Shown here piece after piece: positions 44,537-54,590 of a DNA stretch of 54,590 nucleotides (positions are counted from its first letter, which is position 1; each line of letters opens with the position of its first letter). The DNA is from Burkholderiaceae bacterium (lineage in GTDB: Bacteria; Pseudomonadota; Gammaproteobacteria; Burkholderiales; Burkholderiaceae). The DNA is taken from assembly GCA_947447945.1 (NCBI GenBank), contig CANFLR010000010.1, forward strand, positions 1 to 54,590. The letters are read 5' to 3'. The position numbers and the translations under genes were made by a program. The notes below the pieces were generated by a model, which made no database searches, was not told the origin of the DNA, and saw only the letters and a program-made list of their open reading frames with translations.

Positions 44537-45553
44537 ATGAAAATTGGCCCTCACCTCCTTGCAAATCGACTATTTGTAGCACCGATGGCTGGCGTTACCG
44601 ATCGCCCCTTTCGTCAACTTTGCAAAAAGTTAGGTGCTGGCTATGCGGTATCCGAGATGATCGCCTCCAATGCCTTGCTTTGGAAAAGCGAGAAAACCCA
44701 ACGCCGCGCAAACCATCAAGGCGAGTTCAAGCCCATTGCTGTACAAATTGCTGGGGCAGACCCCACAATGATGGCTGCCGCTGCAAAACTCAATGTGGAT
44801 CATGGCGCCCAAATTATTGACATCAATATGGGCTGCCCAGCTAAAAAGGTTTGTAATGTTGCTGCAGGTTCCGCACTTCTTCGTGATGAAGCCCTGGTTC
44901 AGAAAATATTAGAGGCGATAGTACAAGCTGTTGGTGTGGGGCCTGATGCAGTCCCGGTAACGCTAAAAATCCGCACGGGCTGGGATCGTGCGAATAAGAA
45001 TGCCATCGCAATTGCTAAGCTTGCAGAAAAATCTGGCATCTCCATGCTCACCGTACATGGTCGTACCAAGGCCGACCTTTATCACGGTGAAGCGGAATAT
45101 GAAACCATTACTGCAGTCAAAAATAGTGTGGGCATTCCCGTGGTTGCTAATGGCGATATCACCAGCCCAGAAAAGGCTGAGTTTGTTTTACAAACGACTG
45201 GGGCAGATGCCATCATGATTGGCCGCGCCGCCCAAGGTCGCCCCTGGATCTTTCGTGAAATCCATCATTACCTAGAAACTGGTACGAAGCTACCCACTCC
45301 AGAAATTCAAGAAATTCAAGACGTCATGAATGCGCATTTGCTCGACCACTATGCCTTTTATGGCGAATATGTTGGACTCAGAACTGCCCGTAAGCATATT
45401 GGCTGGTACTGCAAAGGCTTACGGGACTCGCATGCGTTTCGTCAAAGAATGAATACCGCAGATGATTGCAAAACCCAATTGCAAATGGTGAATGATTTCT
45501 TTGCTGAAATGAAATCCCATTCTGATCGTTTGTTATTTTTAGAAGCAGCTTAA
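44537..45553 (+). CDS. dusB: tRNA-dihydrouridine synthase B
   Basis: A 338-residue FMN-dependent enzyme. APMAGVTDRPFRQLCKKLGA, DINMGCPAKKVCNVAAGSAL with the catalytic Cys, KIRTGWD and GRAAQGRPWIFREI are Dus signatures, and the fis neighbour identifies DusB. It reduces uridines in the D loop of tRNA. The 119 bases before it form the largest gap in this run and may hold a promoter; TGC-TAAAGT at about 44476-44484 looks like an extended -10 without a -35. Confidence 0.95.
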   Translation: MKIGPHLLANRLFVAPMAGVTDRPFRQLCKKLGAGYAVSEMIASNALLWKSEKTQRRANHQGEFKPIAVQIAGADPTMMAAAAKLNVDHGAQIIDINMGCPAKKVCNVAAGSALLRDEALVQKILEAIVQAVGVGPDAVPVTLKIRTGWDRANKNAIAIAKLAEKSGISMLTVHGRTKADLYHGEAEYETITAVKNSVGIPVVANGDITSPEKAEFVLQTTGADAIMIGRAAQGRPWIFREIHHYLETGTKLPTPEIQEIQDVMNAHLLDHYAFYGEYVGLRTARKHIGWYCKGLRDSHAFRQRMNTADDCKTQLQMVNDFFAEMKSHSDRLLFLEAA

Positions 45554-45578
45554 TTTTTTTAATGATCTACCTATCTTT

Positions 45579-45818
45579 ATGAGCAATAAACATCCCATCA
45601 CCGAATGTATTGAAGCGCAATTACAGCGCTACCTTGAGGACCTGAAGGGGACGCCTCCATCAGACATCTACCAAATGGTGCTGGAGGTTGTAGAAAAACC
45701 AATGCTGGAATTAGTCATGCAACACGCCAAGCAAAATCAATCATTAGCTGCTCAGTACCTCGGCATTAATCGTAATACTTTGCATAAAAAGTTGCTTGAG
45801 CATCAGCTCATTAAATAA
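45579..45818 (+). CDS. fis: Fis family DNA-binding protein
   Basis: A 79-residue Fis. The C-terminal helix-turn-helix is clear ([21 protein letters not shown]), preceded by the dimerisation helices ([20 protein letters not shown]). The N-terminus is shorter than the 98-residue E. coli protein, as in other betaproteobacteria. Fis bends DNA and tunes rRNA, growth-phase and recombination genes. 25 bases after dusB, the classic dusB-fis pair. Confidence 0.95.
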   Translation: MSNKHPITECIEAQLQRYLEDLKGTPPSDIYQMVLEVVEKPMLELVMQHAKQNQSLAAQYLGINRNTLHKKLLEHQLIK

Positions 45819-45856
45819 AACCTACCACCCCATCTATCAATCTAAGCACCTCTTAT

Positions 45857-47437
45857 ATGATCCGTACAGCCCTACTCTCTGTCTCCGATAAAAATGGCAT
45901 TGTGCCTTTTGCCAAAGCACTTCATGAGCAAGGCATTAAGCTGATCTCTACTGGCGGAACAGCAAAACTATTGGCAGAGAATGGTTTGCCGGTTGTCGAA
46001 GTTGCTAGCTTGACAAAGTTTCCAGAGATGCTCGATGGTCGTGTCAAAACATTGCATCCCATGGTACACGGTGGTTTATTGGCTCGGAGAAACTCCACTG
46101 AACATATGGCCGCGCTCAAAGAACATGGCATTGGGACTATCGATATGTTGGTGATCAATCTGTACCCCTTCAATGAGACTGTTGCCAAACAAAATTGCTC
46201 ATTTGAGGATGCGATAGAGAATATTGACATTGGCGGTCCAGCAATGTTGCGAGCTGCCGCCAAGAATCATCAAGACGTCACTGTCCTAATTTCCCCCAAA
46301 GACTATGCCCCTGTCTTAGCTGAAATGAAGGCAAAGCAAAATACGGTTTCTTATAAAACCAATCTTGCTCTTGCCAAAAAAGTCTTCGCTCATACCGCTC
46401 AATACGATGGAGCAATTGCTAACTACCTTTCTTCTTTAGGCGAAGAACTTAATCATCAATCTCGCTCACCCTATCCAGAAACCTTGCACCTCGCTTTTGA
46501 AAAAGTGCAGGAAATGCGCTACGGTGAGAACCCCCACCAGACAGCTGCTTTCTACAAAGATATTTTGCCTGTCGAGGGCGCATTAGCCAACTACAAACAG
46601 TTACAAGGCAAAGAACTGTCTTACAACAATATTGCCGATGCAGATTCAGCTTGGGAATGCGTTAAAAGCTTTTCTAACAACGCTGGCGGCCCTGCGGCTT
46701 GTGTGATTATTAAGCATGCTAATCCTTGCGGTGTGGCAGTTGGGGTAAGTGCACTCGAGGCTTACCAAAAAGCCTTTAAGACCGATCCGAGCTCGGCCTT
46801 CGGTGGCATTATTGCTTTTAATGTTCCCTGTGATAGGGATGCCGCAGAAGCTATTTCTAAGCAATTTGTGGAAGTTCTCATTGCCCCAAGCTTTAGCGCT
46901 GAGGCAAAAGCAGTCTTTGCCACCAAGCAAAATGTTCGGCTACTGGAGATCCCCCTTGGTACAGCCTTTAATACTTTTGATTTCAAACGTGTTGGTGGGG
47001 GATTGCTGGTGCAGTCACCAGATGCCAAGAATGTTCTCCAAAGTGAAATGCGTGTTGTTAGTCAGCGACTGCCAACGCCAACGGAAATGAATGACATGAT
47101 GTTTGCTTGGCGCGTCGCCAAGTTTGTCAAATCCAATGCCATTGTGTATTGCGCCAATGGTATGACGCTAGGAATTGGCGCAGGTCAAATGAGTCGCGTG
47201 GACTCAGCACGCATGGCTAGCATCAAAGCAGAAAATGCCGGTTTGAGCCTCCAAGGTTCTGCGGTGGCCAGTGATGCCTTCTTCCCATTCCGCGACGGTC
47301 TTGATGTCGTTGTTCATGGTGGTGCGAGCTGCGCAATTCAGCCAGGTGGCAGTATGCGTGACGATGAAATCATTGCAGCGGCAAATGAACATGGAATTGC
47401 CATGATCTTTACTGGTACCCGTCACTTCCGTCACTAA
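45857..47437 (+). CDS. purH: Bifunctional AICAR formyltransferase / IMP cyclohydrolase
   Basis: A 526-residue bifunctional purine enzyme of standard length. The N-terminal MGS-like IMP cyclohydrolase domain (1-195) shows [21 protein letters not shown] and [15 protein letters not shown]. The AICAR transformylase domain follows, with [13 protein letters not shown] and [11 protein letters not shown]. It makes the last two steps to IMP. Follows fis by 38 bases; no PurR-type operator noticed. Confidence 0.97.
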   Translation: MIRTALLSVSDKNGIVPFAKALHEQGIKLISTGGTAKLLAENGLPVVEVASLTKFPEMLDGRVKTLHPMVHGGLLARRNSTEHMAALKEHGIGTIDMLVINLYPFNETVAKQNCSFEDAIENIDIGGPAMLRAAAKNHQDVTVLISPKDYAPVLAEMKAKQNTVSYKTNLALAKKVFAHTAQYDGAIANYLSSLGEELNHQSRSPYPETLHLAFEKVQEMRYGENPHQTAAFYKDILPVEGALANYKQLQGKELSYNNIADADSAWECVKSFSNNAGGPAACVIIKHANPCGVAVGVSALEAYQKAFKTDPSSAFGGIIAFNVPCDRDAAEAISKQFVEVLIAPSFSAEAKAVFATKQNVRLLEIPLGTAFNTFDFKRVGGGLLVQSPDAKNVLQSEMRVVSQRLPTPTEMNDMMFAWRVAKFVKSNAIVYCANGMTLGIGAGQMSRVDSARMASIKAENAGLSLQGSAVASDAFFPFRDGLDVVVHGGASCAIQPGGSMRDDEIIAAANEHGIAMIFTGTRHFRH

Positions 47438-47458
47438 TAGTAAAAATAAAATATATAC

Positions 47459-47977
47459 ATGCGCTGGATAGGAATCGACCCAGGTCTCAGAACGACTGGT
47501 TTTGGCGTCATTGATGTGGATGGTCAAAAGCTGAGCTATGTAGCCTCTGGGACGATTGAAAGTGGTGATCCAGCCCTTGGCTTACCAGAGCGCTTAGGGG
47601 CTCTTTATGCTGGTGTTAAAGAGGTACTGGAGACCTATCATCCAGAAGCTGCTGCTATTGAAGAGGTCTTTTTAAATGTGAACCCAAGATCGACTCTGAT
47701 GCTGGGTCAAGCGAGAGGCGCAGTAATCGCTGCCTTAGTCTCCGAAAAACTTGCCGTTGCTGAATATAGCGCCTTAAGAGTAAAGCAATCGGTTGTTGGT
47801 ACTGGTCGCGCTGCAAAACCCCAAGTACAAGAAATGGTCAAACGCTTACTCAGACTCAGTCGCACCCCTGGGGCGGATGCCTCGGATGCTTTAGGTGTTG
47901 CCATCTGTGCCGCACACCATGCTCAAATTCCTAAGGCGATCACCAATGCCTTGGCGCCAAAGAAACGCAGCAAATAA
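47459..47977 (+). CDS. ruvC: Holliday junction resolvase RuvC
   Basis: A 172-residue endonuclease. [15 protein letters not shown] gives the first catalytic Asp; [20 protein letters not shown] holds the Glu and the DNA-contact loop, and [15 protein letters not shown] the two C-terminal Asp. It cuts Holliday junctions positioned by RuvAB. 21 bases after purH; I found no LexA box in front of it, so SOS control of ruvCAB is not evident. Confidence 0.97.
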   Translation: MRWIGIDPGLRTTGFGVIDVDGQKLSYVASGTIESGDPALGLPERLGALYAGVKEVLETYHPEAAAIEEVFLNVNPRSTLMLGQARGAVIAALVSEKLAVAEYSALRVKQSVVGTGRAAKPQVQEMVKRLLRLSRTPGADASDALGVAICAAHHAQIPKAITNALAPKKRSK

Positions 47978-48003
47978 ACATTGAAACAGGTTAAGATCCT
48001 TAC

Positions 48004-48585
48004 ATGATTGGTCGCATTCAAGGTACTCTCGTTTCAGTTCATCCCCCACGTCTTTTAGTGGATTGCCAAGGTATTGGCTATGAGCTTGATGTCCCCATGA
48101 GTACGCTGTATCAACTTCCCGAAGTGAATCAAAAAATTACTCTGCTCACCCATTTTCAAGTTCGGGAAGATGCACAACAACTCTTCGGTTTTGCTACCGA
48201 AACTGAACGCGAGGCTTTTAGGGCGCTGATTAAGATTAGTGGCGTCGGATCACGTACAGCGCTCGCCGTGCTCTCAGGCATGAGCGTCAATGAATTAGCC
48301 CAAGCGATTGCGCTGCAGGAGGCTGTTCGACTAACGCAAGTCCCCGGCATTGGCAAGAAAACTGCTGAGCGTCTTTGTTTAGAGTTAAAAGGCAAGCTTG
48401 CCCCTGATCTAGGCATTAGCTCTGGCAAGCCACACACCATCGAGGCTAGCAGTGAAGTTCTGCAGGCGCTTTTAGCACTGGGCTACTCAGAAAAAGAAGC
48501 TTTGTTAGCCCTCAAACAAATCCCGCCTGACTGCACGGTTTCAGATGGGATTCGCATGGGCCTAAAGTACCTTTCAAAGCCCTAA
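48004..48585 (+). CDS. ruvA: Holliday junction branch-migration protein RuvA
   Basis: A 193-residue RuvA. The N-terminal OB domain begins [21 protein letters not shown]. Two helix-hairpin-helix motifs follow ([38 protein letters not shown]), and the C-terminal domain III that binds RuvB covers about 145-193. It forms the tetramer on four-way junctions. Between ruvC and ruvB as usual. Confidence 0.97.
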   Translation: MIGRIQGTLVSVHPPRLLVDCQGIGYELDVPMSTLYQLPEVNQKITLLTHFQVREDAQQLFGFATETEREAFRALIKISGVGSRTALAVLSGMSVNELAQAIALQEAVRLTQVPGIGKKTAERLCLELKGKLAPDLGISSGKPHTIEASSEVLQALLALGYSEKEALLALKQIPPDCTVSDGIRMGLKYLSKP

Positions 48586-48603
48586 ACCCACTACACTTGC
48601 AGC

Positions 48604-49671
48604 ATGGCAATCCATACAGAAGACCTAAGCTCACTTCCTGAAGATTTACCCGAAGGCAATGATCGCATTGTGAGCGGTGCAGCTGGCAATGCTGAGGCCG
48701 TCTTCGAAAGAGCCTTACGCCCAAAGCAACTTGACGAGTATGTTGGCCAAACCAAAGCTCGCACCCAATTAGAGATTTTTATTAGCGCCACTCGAGCTCG
48801 CCAAGAAGCGCTAGACCATGTCTTGCTCTTTGGGCCACCTGGCCTTGGTAAAACCACATTGGCTCATATTATTGCAAGAGAGCTTGGCGTTAATCTTCGC
48901 CAAACCAGTGGTCCCGTTCTCGATAGGCCTGGTGATCTTGCGGCCCTCCTCACCAACCTTGAAACCAATGATGTCCTCTTTATTGATGAAATTCATCGTC
49001 TCTCACCAGTCGTCGAAGAAATTCTGTATCCCGCTCTTGAGGACTATAGCCTTGACATCATGATTGGCGAAGGTCCTGCTGCCCGTAGCGTCAAGATTGA
49101 TCTCAAACCCTTCACCTTAATTGGCGCAACGACTCGCGCTGGCATGCTGACCAATCCATTGCGCGATCGTTTTGGTATTGTGGCGCGCCTAGAGTTTTAC
49201 ACCATCGAAGAACTCACCAGAATTATTGAGCGCTCAGCAAAACTGCTCAAGGCAAATATTGATCCAGAGGGCTCGGTTGAAATTGCGAAACGTGCGCGCG
49301 GAACACCGCGTATCGCTAACCGCCTACTCCGTCGTGTACGTGACTACGCTGAAGTCAAAGGAACTGGAGTCATTACCAAAGCCATGGCAGATGCAGCCTT
49401 AAAAATGCTCGATGTCGATCCAAGCGGTTTTGATGTCATGGATAGAAAATTGCTTGAAGCGATTTTGCATAAGTTTGATGGCGGCCCCGTAGGAATTGAT
49501 AACTTGGCCGCGGCCATTGGTGAAGAACGCGATACCATTGAGGATGTTCTAGAACCCTACCTTATTCAGCAAGGCTACTTACAAAGAACTTCGCGTGGAC
49601 GAATCGCAACCCGCCAAGCATATGAACATTTTGGCTTAACACCACCAAGCGGTAGCAGCCTAGACCTCTAA
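48604..49671 (+). CDS. ruvB: Holliday junction branch-migration helicase RuvB
   Basis: A 355-residue AAA+ motor. Walker [10 protein letters not shown], Walker [10 protein letters not shown], sensor 1 [11 protein letters not shown] and the arginine finger region NPLRDRFGI are intact; a winged-helix domain closes the protein (about 270-345). It pumps DNA through RuvA. Its stop overlaps that of tyrS tail-to-tail (49668-49671). Confidence 0.98.
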   Translation: MAIHTEDLSSLPEDLPEGNDRIVSGAAGNAEAVFERALRPKQLDEYVGQTKARTQLEIFISATRARQEALDHVLLFGPPGLGKTTLAHIIARELGVNLRQTSGPVLDRPGDLAALLTNLETNDVLFIDEIHRLSPVVEEILYPALEDYSLDIMIGEGPAARSVKIDLKPFTLIGATTRAGMLTNPLRDRFGIVARLEFYTIEELTRIIERSAKLLKANIDPEGSVEIAKRARGTPRIANRLLRRVRDYAEVKGTGVITKAMADAALKMLDVDPSGFDVMDRKLLEAILHKFDGGPVGIDNLAAAIGEERDTIEDVLEPYLIQQGYLQRTSRGRIATRQAYEHFGLTPPSGSSLDL

Positions 49672-50900
49672 CTTAACCTTACCTTAGCAAAGCGCCGTTT
49701 GCCGACCTGTACGAGATAGGTTCCTGCATCTACCTTTAACTGTTTATCAATCACAGTAGCACCATCAAGCTTCACGCCATTTTGTTCAATATTACGATTG
49801 GCTTCAGAGGTAGATGGTGCAAGGCCTGCAGCCTTTAGAAAGTTTGCAATCCCGATGGGTGCGCCAGACAGATTTACCTCAGGGATATCATCTGGTACGC
49901 CCCCTTTAGCCCGATGATTAAAGTCTTCTAACGCTTTTTCAGCAGCGTCTTGCGAATGAAAACGTGCCACGATTTCTTGGGCGAGAAGTACCTTGCAATC
50001 GCGAGGATTTCTACCGGCAGCGATTTCTTGTTTCATTAAGTCAATTTCTGCCATAGGGCGGAATGAAAGCAATGTGAAGTAATCCCACATCAAGTCATCA
50101 GAGATGCTCATGAGCTTGCCAAACATCTCACCCGCAGGCTCACTAATGCCAATGTAATTTCCCTTGGACTTACTCATCTTCTCAATGCCGTCTAGACCCA
50201 CCAAGAGCGGCATCGTCAGAATACACTGTGGCTCTTGGCCATACTCTCGCTGCAGTTCACGACCAACCAAGAGATTAAATTTTTGATCAGTACCGCCGAG
50301 CTCTAAATCACTCTTGAGCGCAACGGAATCGTAACCCTGCATTAATGGATACAAAAACTCATGAATGGAGATTGGTATTCCACTGCGGTAACGCTTGGTA
50401 AAGTCATCGCGCTCGAGCATCCGAGCAACAGTATGCTTAGCTGCTAATTGGATCATGCCACGTGCGCCGAGCGGATCACACCACTCGCTGTTGTATCGCA
50501 CTTCGGTTTTTGCTGGATCCAGCACCATACTCGCCTGGCGATAATACGTCTCTGCATTCATGGCAATTTCTTCGGCAGTCAGTGGTGGACGAGTGGCATT
50601 ACGACCAGACGGATCGCCAATCATGCTCGTGAAGTCGCCAATCAGGAAAATAACGGTATGTCCCAAATCCTGTAGCTGACGCAACTTGTTGAGAACAACG
50701 GTGTGTCCTAGATGAATATCTGGTGCCGTGGGATCCAAACCCAATTTAATCCGCAAAGGCGTCTTAGTAGCCTGACTGCGAGCCAGCTTGTGAACCCAAT
50801 CAGCCTCGACCAATAGCTCATCACAGCCACGTTTTGTGACCTCAAGTGCCGCAAAAACTTCCGGAGTTAAAGGGTATTTGTCTTCTGGTTTAGCTGTCAT
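49668..50900 (-). CDS. tyrS: Tyrosine-tRNA ligase
   Basis: A 410-residue class I synthetase. [11 protein letters not shown] is the HIGH motif, EKMSKSKGN the KMSKS motif, and a C-terminal S4 RNA-binding domain occupies about 345-408 ([16 protein letters not shown]). It charges tRNA-Tyr. Length and motif form suit the TyrS subgroup common in betaproteobacteria rather than the shorter E. coli type. ATG at 50900; 86 bases separate it from divergent anmK. Confidence 0.97.
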   Translation of the reverse strand: MTAKPEDKYPLTPEVFAALEVTKRGCDELLVEADWVHKLARSQATKTPLRIKLGLDPTAPDIHLGHTVVLNKLRQLQDLGHTVIFLIGDFTSMIGDPSGRNATRPPLTAEEIAMNAETYYRQASMVLDPAKTEVRYNSEWCDPLGARGMIQLAAKHTVARMLERDDFTKRYRSGIPISIHEFLYPLMQGYDSVALKSDLELGGTDQKFNLLVGRELQREYGQEPQCILTMPLLVGLDGIEKMSKSKGNYIGISEPAGEMFGKLMSISDDLMWDYFTLLSFRPMAEIDLMKQEIAAGRNPRDCKVLLAQEIVARFHSQDAAEKALEDFNHRAKGGVPDDIPEVNLSGAPIGIANFLKAAGLAPSTSEANRNIEQNGVKLDGATVIDKQLKVDAGTYLVQVGKRRFAKVRLS

Positions 50901-50986
50901 GCTGATTCGGATGCTGATACAGTTATTAAGTATTTACATTGCTAAAGCATAATTGTCGCATTCCTGAGAGCAAAGCCCAGAACCGC

Positions 50987-52117
50987 ATGAACAAACCCCA
51001 TTCTCTCTACATTGGCCTGATGTCTGGCACCAGCCTAGATGGGATCGATGCGGTTCTTGCCAGAATTGGTCCAGATGGGGAGGCTAGTGCTCAAGCCGCC
51101 ATCAGCACCCCCTTTGCCCCCGAGCTTCGCAAAGCTCTTTTTGAACTTCAAAGACCAGGCCCGAATGAGCTCCATCGTGAGAAACAGGCCGGAAATGCTC
51201 TAGCGCTAGCCTATGCCCAAGCGGTTAGCTTACTTTTGAAAGAAACCGGTCTACAGAGTAGCGATATCGTCGCTCTTGGCGCCCATGGTCAGACTATCCG
51301 ACACCAGCCTGAACTCGGGGATGGTTTAGCCTACACCCACCAAACCCTCAACCCAGCCCTACTTGCAGAAAAAACACGGATTGATGTGATTGCTGATTTT
51401 AGAAGCCGTGATCTCGCTGCTGGCGGTCATGGTGCGCCACTGGTTCCGGCCTTTCATGCGCAACAATTTTCCTCGGCCAGGAACTTAGCAATACTCAATA
51501 TTGGTGGCATTGCTAATCTCACGCTTCTGCCCTGTAATGGGGTGGTCACCGGTTTTGATTGTGGTCCAGGGAATATATTGATGGATGCCTGGATTGCCGA
51601 ACACCAAGGAAACGCCTTTGATCAAAATGGAGCTTGGGCGTTGCAAGGCAAAGCTCATGAAGCGCTGCTAACAAAATTACTGGCAGACCCATTCTTTGCA
51701 AAAGCGCCTCCCAAGAGCACTGGAAGAGATGACTTTCACCTTCGTTGGCTACAAGAAAATATTGGGGATGAGAATATTAATACCGAAGATGTACAAGCAA
51801 CTCTATTGCACTTAACAGCCCATTGTGCATTAGCAGATTTGACGCATCATGCCCCGCAAACCCATCAGCTGATTGTCTGTGGTGGCGGCGCAAAAAATAC
51901 TGCATTAATGAATTTACTAAAAGAGAAAGCGCAGCAATTTTTCGAACAGCCTTTAGAAATTACCAGTAGCGCAAGTATTGGTATTGATCCACAACTGGTT
52001 GAGGGTCTAGCATTTGCATGGCTTGCTTGGGCCCATAAAGAAAAACGGCCAGCAAATTTGCCAGCCGTTACGGGTGCTAAGGGCCTAAGAATCTTGGGCG
52101 CTTATTATCCAGCTTAA
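50987..52117 (+). CDS. anmK: Anhydro-N-acetylmuramic acid kinase AnmK
   Basis: From the ATG at 50987 the product has 376 residues; a TTG 16 codons earlier is an unlikely start. An ASKHA-fold kinase: GLMSGTSLDGIDAVLARI is the ATP site, ALGAHGQTIRH, AILNIGGIANLT and FDCGPGNILMDAW follow, with VCGGGAKN near the C-terminus. It cleaves and phosphorylates 1,6-anhydroMurNAc in cell-wall recycling. It works in the same pathway as amgK-murU in this window. Confidence 0.96.
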   Translation: MNKPHSLYIGLMSGTSLDGIDAVLARIGPDGEASAQAAISTPFAPELRKALFELQRPGPNELHREKQAGNALALAYAQAVSLLLKETGLQSSDIVALGAHGQTIRHQPELGDGLAYTHQTLNPALLAEKTRIDVIADFRSRDLAAGGHGAPLVPAFHAQQFSSARNLAILNIGGIANLTLLPCNGVVTGFDCGPGNILMDAWIAEHQGNAFDQNGAWALQGKAHEALLTKLLADPFFAKAPPKSTGRDDFHLRWLQENIGDENINTEDVQATLLHLTAHCALADLTHHAPQTHQLIVCGGGAKNTALMNLLKEKAQQFFEQPLEITSSASIGIDPQLVEGLAFAWLAWAHKEKRPANLPAVTGAKGLRILGAYYPA

Positions 52118-52129
52118 ATGCAATATTGC

Positions 52130-52504
52130 TTAGGCAGAGAAAGATGATCCGCAACCACAAGTAGTTTGGGCATTTGGATTTTTAATCACAAACTGTGAGC
52201 CATTAATATCTTCTTTGTAATCAATCTCGGCACCAACTAAATATTGGAAACTCATCGAATCCACCAACAAAGTCACGCCATTCTTTTCAAATAAAGTGTC
52301 GTCATCATTAACAGCATCATCAAATGTGAAGCCATACTGAAAACCTGAACAACCACCGCCTTGAACAAAAACGCGTAACTTAAGATCTGGATTGCCTTCT
52401 TCGGCAATCAGATCGGCAACTTTTGCAGCAGCGCTATCGGTGAACACTAGTGGAACTGGTGGCTCAGCAAGATCTTGGGCAGACTGGGTAGCTAATTGGG
52501 TCAT
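52130..52504 (-). CDS. erpA: Iron-sulfur cluster insertion protein ErpA
   Basis: A 124-residue A-type carrier. The three cluster Cys are in [10 protein letters not shown] and near the C-terminus in [24 protein letters not shown] is also conserved. It passes Fe-S clusters to apo-enzymes, for example in isoprenoid synthesis. AGGAG precedes the ATG. It ends 12 bases from the converging anmK. Confidence 0.95.
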   Translation of the reverse strand: MTQLATQSAQDLAEPPVPLVFTDSAAAKVADLIAEEGNPDLKLRVFVQGGGCSGFQYGFTFDDAVNDDDTLFEKNGVTLLVDSMSFQYLVGAEIDYKEDINGSQFVIKNPNAQTTCGCGSSFSA

Positions 52505-52592
52505 AAATCACTCCTAAATCAAAAGGCAATAATTCATTTTAGGCTTTTAATGGCTTGTTTGCTGAAGGGGCTTTATTTTTTCCCTTCAGTCC

Positions 52593-53651
52593 CTAGGGTG
52601 ATACGGCAATCTGGGTAAGGCCGGTTGTTTCAGGTAAACCGAACATCAGGTTCATACACTGAACCCCCTGACCTGAGGCCCCTTTCACCAAGTTGTCCTC
52701 GACCACCAAAATGACCAAAGTATCCCCATTACCAGGCCGGTGGATGGCGATTCTTAAACCATTACTACCCCGAACTGAACGCGTTTCAGGATGACTACCA
52801 GCGGGCATCACGTCTACAAATGGCTCATTCCGATAGAAGTTTTCATAGAGCTTCTGATAATCCACATCTAAACCCGCCTCCATTAAACGGACATACAGTG
52901 TTGAATGAATACCCCTCACCATTGGCGTTAAATGCGGCACAAAAGTCAGGCCAATGTGCTGATGCCCTGCAATTGCCTTAAGGCCTTGGACAATCTCAGG
53001 AAGATGACGATGGCCTTTTACCCCATATGCCTTAAAGTTATCACTTGCCTCTGAAAGTAATGTTCCAATCTCGGCCTTGCGTCCTGCACCGGATGTGCCC
53101 GACTTGGAATCAGAAATAATATGGGTGCCATCAATGAGTTGCTTGCCACCAGTTGACTTGGGGGACAGAAGTGGCGCAAGACCCAATTGCACGGAGGTAG
53201 GATAGCAACCCGCCAAACCAACGACGCGGGCTTTTTTAATGGCTTCACGATTGATCTCAGGTAAACCATAAACCGCTTCTGCCAAAATATCCGGGCAGGC
53301 GTGTTCCATGCCATACCACTTGGTAAATTCTTTGACGTCTTTCAAGCGAAAGTCCGCCGCTAAATCCAAAATCTTGACGCCGGCAGCTAAGAGCTCTTTA
53401 GATTGCGCCATAGCTACGCCATGCGGTGTTGCAAAGAACACTGCATCACACTCATTTAATTTGGCGTCATCTGGGGTGGAGAATTTCAGATCAATGCGGC
53501 CACGCAATGAGGGGAACATTTCTGCTACTGGCATGCCAGCCTCAGTGCGGGATGTAATTGCACAGATCTTTACCTCCGGATGTTGCGCCAATAAACGCAG
53601 CAGTTCCACTCCGGTATATCCAGTGCCACCAACAATGCCAACCTTAATCAT
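52593..53651 (-). CDS. argC: N-acetyl-gamma-glutamyl-phosphate reductase
   Basis: From the ATG at 53651 the product has 352 residues; GGAG 6 bases upstream decides this start against a TTG four codons earlier. An N-terminal NAD(P) Rossmann domain opens with [19 protein letters not shown], and the catalytic Cys149 lies in [12 protein letters not shown]. It makes N-acetylglutamate semialdehyde in arginine synthesis. Located between rpsI and erpA, as in many Burkholderiales, with the rpsI terminator in front. Confidence 0.97.
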   Translation of the reverse strand: MIKVGIVGGTGYTGVELLRLLAQHPEVKICAITSRTEAGMPVAEMFPSLRGRIDLKFSTPDDAKLNECDAVFFATPHGVAMAQSKELLAAGVKILDLAADFRLKDVKEFTKWYGMEHACPDILAEAVYGLPEINREAIKKARVVGLAGCYPTSVQLGLAPLLSPKSTGGKQLIDGTHIISDSKSGTSGAGRKAEIGTLLSEASDNFKAYGVKGHRHLPEIVQGLKAIAGHQHIGLTFVPHLTPMVRGIHSTLYVRLMEAGLDVDYQKLYENFYRNEPFVDVMPAGSHPETRSVRGSNGLRIAIHRPGNGDTLVILVVEDNLVKGASGQGVQCMNLMFGLPETTGLTQIAVSP

Positions 53652-53715
53652 GTCATTCTCCAAGATACTGACTAAAAGTAGTTTTCAATCAAACTTCTCA
53701 ATACTCTAATTGTAG

Positions 53716-53745
53716 AAACAAAAAGGGTCGCTTGCGCGACCCTTT
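53716..53745 (-). terminator. Terminator of rplM-rpsI
   Basis: On the minus strand AAAGGGTCGC, a 4-base loop and GCGACCCTTT are followed by TTGTTTC, 27 bases after the rpsI stop. Confidence 0.92.
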
Positions 53746-53771
53746 CGTCAAAACTGAGCGACTGACAGAAA

Positions 53772-54173
53772 TTAGCGCTTGCTGAACTGCTTACGACGAC
53801 GCGCGCCGTGCAGACCAACCTTCTTACGCTCAACTTCACGAGCATCGCGAGTTACCAAACCTGCTTTAGACAGGGCTGGCTTCAAGGCGTTGTCATAATC
53901 GATCAACGCACGTGTCACACCGTGACGAACTGCACCAGCTTGACCAGTTTCACCACCACCACTAACGTTCACTTTGATATCAAAGGTCGTTAAATGGGCT
54001 GTGAGAGCCAAAGGCTGACGAGCAATCATGCGTGATGTTTCACGAGCAAAATAGGTGTCAATCGGCTTACCGTTAACCGTAATTTCGCCTTTGCCAGATT
54101 TAATAAATACGCGCGCAACAGAACTCTTGCGACGACCAGTACCGTAATTCCAATTTCCGTAATTAATAGCCAT
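53772..54173 (-). CDS. rpsI: 30S ribosomal protein S9
   Basis: A 133-residue S9. [14 protein letters not shown] near the N-terminus and the basic tail [17 protein letters not shown], which reaches the P-site tRNA, are diagnostic. AAGGAAA precedes the ATG. Nine bases separate it from rplM; the pair is a universal ribosomal operon. Confidence 0.98.
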   Translation of the reverse strand: MAINYGNWNYGTGRRKSSVARVFIKSGKGEITVNGKPIDTYFARETSRMIARQPLALTAHLTTFDIKVNVSGGGETGQAGAVRHGVTRALIDYDNALKPALSKAGLVTRDAREVERKKVGLHGARRRKQFSKR

Positions 54174-54182
54174 TTGGTTTCC

Positions 54183-54590
54183 TTAAATCTCTAACGCTTT
54201 AGGCTGTTGAGCCGTATGCGGATGATTGGCGTCGCCATAGACTTTCAATTTCTTGATCATGGCATAGCCTAGTGGGCCTTTTGGCAACATACCTTTAACA
54301 GCCTTCTCTAGTGCACGACCAGGAAAACGGTCTTGCATCTTATCGAAGTTGGTCGAGCTAATACCACCTGGGTATCCGCTGTGACGGTAATAAATCTTAT
54401 TCAAGCCTTTTGTGCCAGTGACACGCAGCTTAGATGAATTGATTACGACAATAAAGTCGCCAGTATCAACGTGGGGTGTGAATTCAGGCTTGTGCTTGCC
54501 GCGTAGACGGTGTGCCACTTCACTGGCGACACGACCGAGGACTTTGTCCGTAGCGTCAATCACGAACCATTCATGCACTACCTCATGGGA
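54183..54590 (-). CDS. rplM: 50S ribosomal protein L13 (5' end outside the window)
   Basis: The frame stays open to the right edge, reading [20 protein letters not shown] from 54590, so the true start lies beyond the window by about 8-10 codons; an internal GTG at 54578 is not the start. [30 protein letters not shown] and [12 protein letters not shown] are L13 signatures. L13 is an early-assembling 23S rRNA binding protein and can regulate its own operon through a leader that is not in view here. Confidence 0.96.
   Translation of the reverse strand, partial: SHEVVHEWFVIDATDKVLGRVASEVAHRLRGKHKPEFTPHVDTGDFIVVINSSKLRVTGTKGLNKIYYRHSGYPGGISSTNFDKMQDRFPGRALEKAVKGMLPKGPLGYAMIKKLKVYGDANHPHTAQQPKALEI

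Noticed and set aside
45922-47090. Open frames antisense or out of frame within purH
   Set aside because: Shadows of a strongly coding gene; no start signals or recognisable products.
47438-47458. SOS box before ruvC
   Set aside because: The 21-base gap is AT-rich but has no CTG-N10-CAG pattern.
52562-52589. CTGAAGGG/CCCTTCAG inverted repeat between argC and erpA as an argC terminator
   Set aside because: The T/A run lies in the 12-base loop and not after the stem on the minus strand, so it does not look like a rho-independent terminator.

Overview
The window reads as a chromosomal segment of a free-living betaproteobacterium of the order Burkholderiales, most probably Polynucleobacter or a close relative. 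The genus is an inference. It rests on compact spacing (no gene-free stretch longer than about 190 bases), a base composition that looks moderately AT-rich for the order, and gene orders typical of Burkholderiales: lptD-surA-pdxA-rsmA divergent from amgK-murU, and dusB-fis-purH-ruvCAB. I see no insertion sequence, prophage, CRISPR array or rRNA.

Layout. 1-165 is the 3' end of moaC. 211-8008 (minus strand) is the only clearly accessory block: a type IV pilin gene followed by four glycosyltransferase genes, three of which carry TPR repeats (two GT41/SPINDLY-type O-glycosyltransferases, one TPR protein with a GT9-like domain, one GT4). 8127-13452 (minus) holds a TerC-type membrane protein, sucCD, recA-recX and a DUF2878 protein, followed by a tRNA-Met. 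13635-25675 is a mixed stretch of single genes: MOSC protein, MHS-family transporter, a YwrD-like gamma-glutamyltransferase, a TRIC-type channel, a gamma carbonic anhydrase, Amt, two small envelope proteins, OsmC, HtpG, a rhodanese and an Na+/H+ antiporter.

25734-34403 (plus) is one long run: miaB-ybeY-ybeX-lnt-glyQ-glyS-gmhB-plsC. 34414-40151 (minus) is lptD-surA-pdxA-rsmA. 40185-49671 (plus) is amgK-murU-pepP-ubiH-like-dusB-fis-purH-ruvC-ruvA-ruvB. The window closes with tyrS (minus), anmK (plus), erpA, argC and the ribosomal pair rplM-rpsI (minus); rplM runs off the right edge.

Functional themes. Outer-membrane and cell-wall biogenesis dominate the right half (Lnt, GmhB, PlsC, LptD, SurA, AmgK, MurU, AnmK). 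DNA repair is represented by recA-recX and ruvCAB. Readable control signals are a LexA box over the recA promoter, a near-perfect sigma-32 promoter at htpG, an NtrC-like palindrome between amt and a Rap1a/Tai-like gene, and seven hairpin terminators. The most interesting unexplained unit is the pilin/TPR-glycosyltransferase block. Its two GT41 enzymes differ at a donor-site residue yet share an almost identical 145-bp 3' tract, which suggests a protein O-glycosylation module shaped by recombination.
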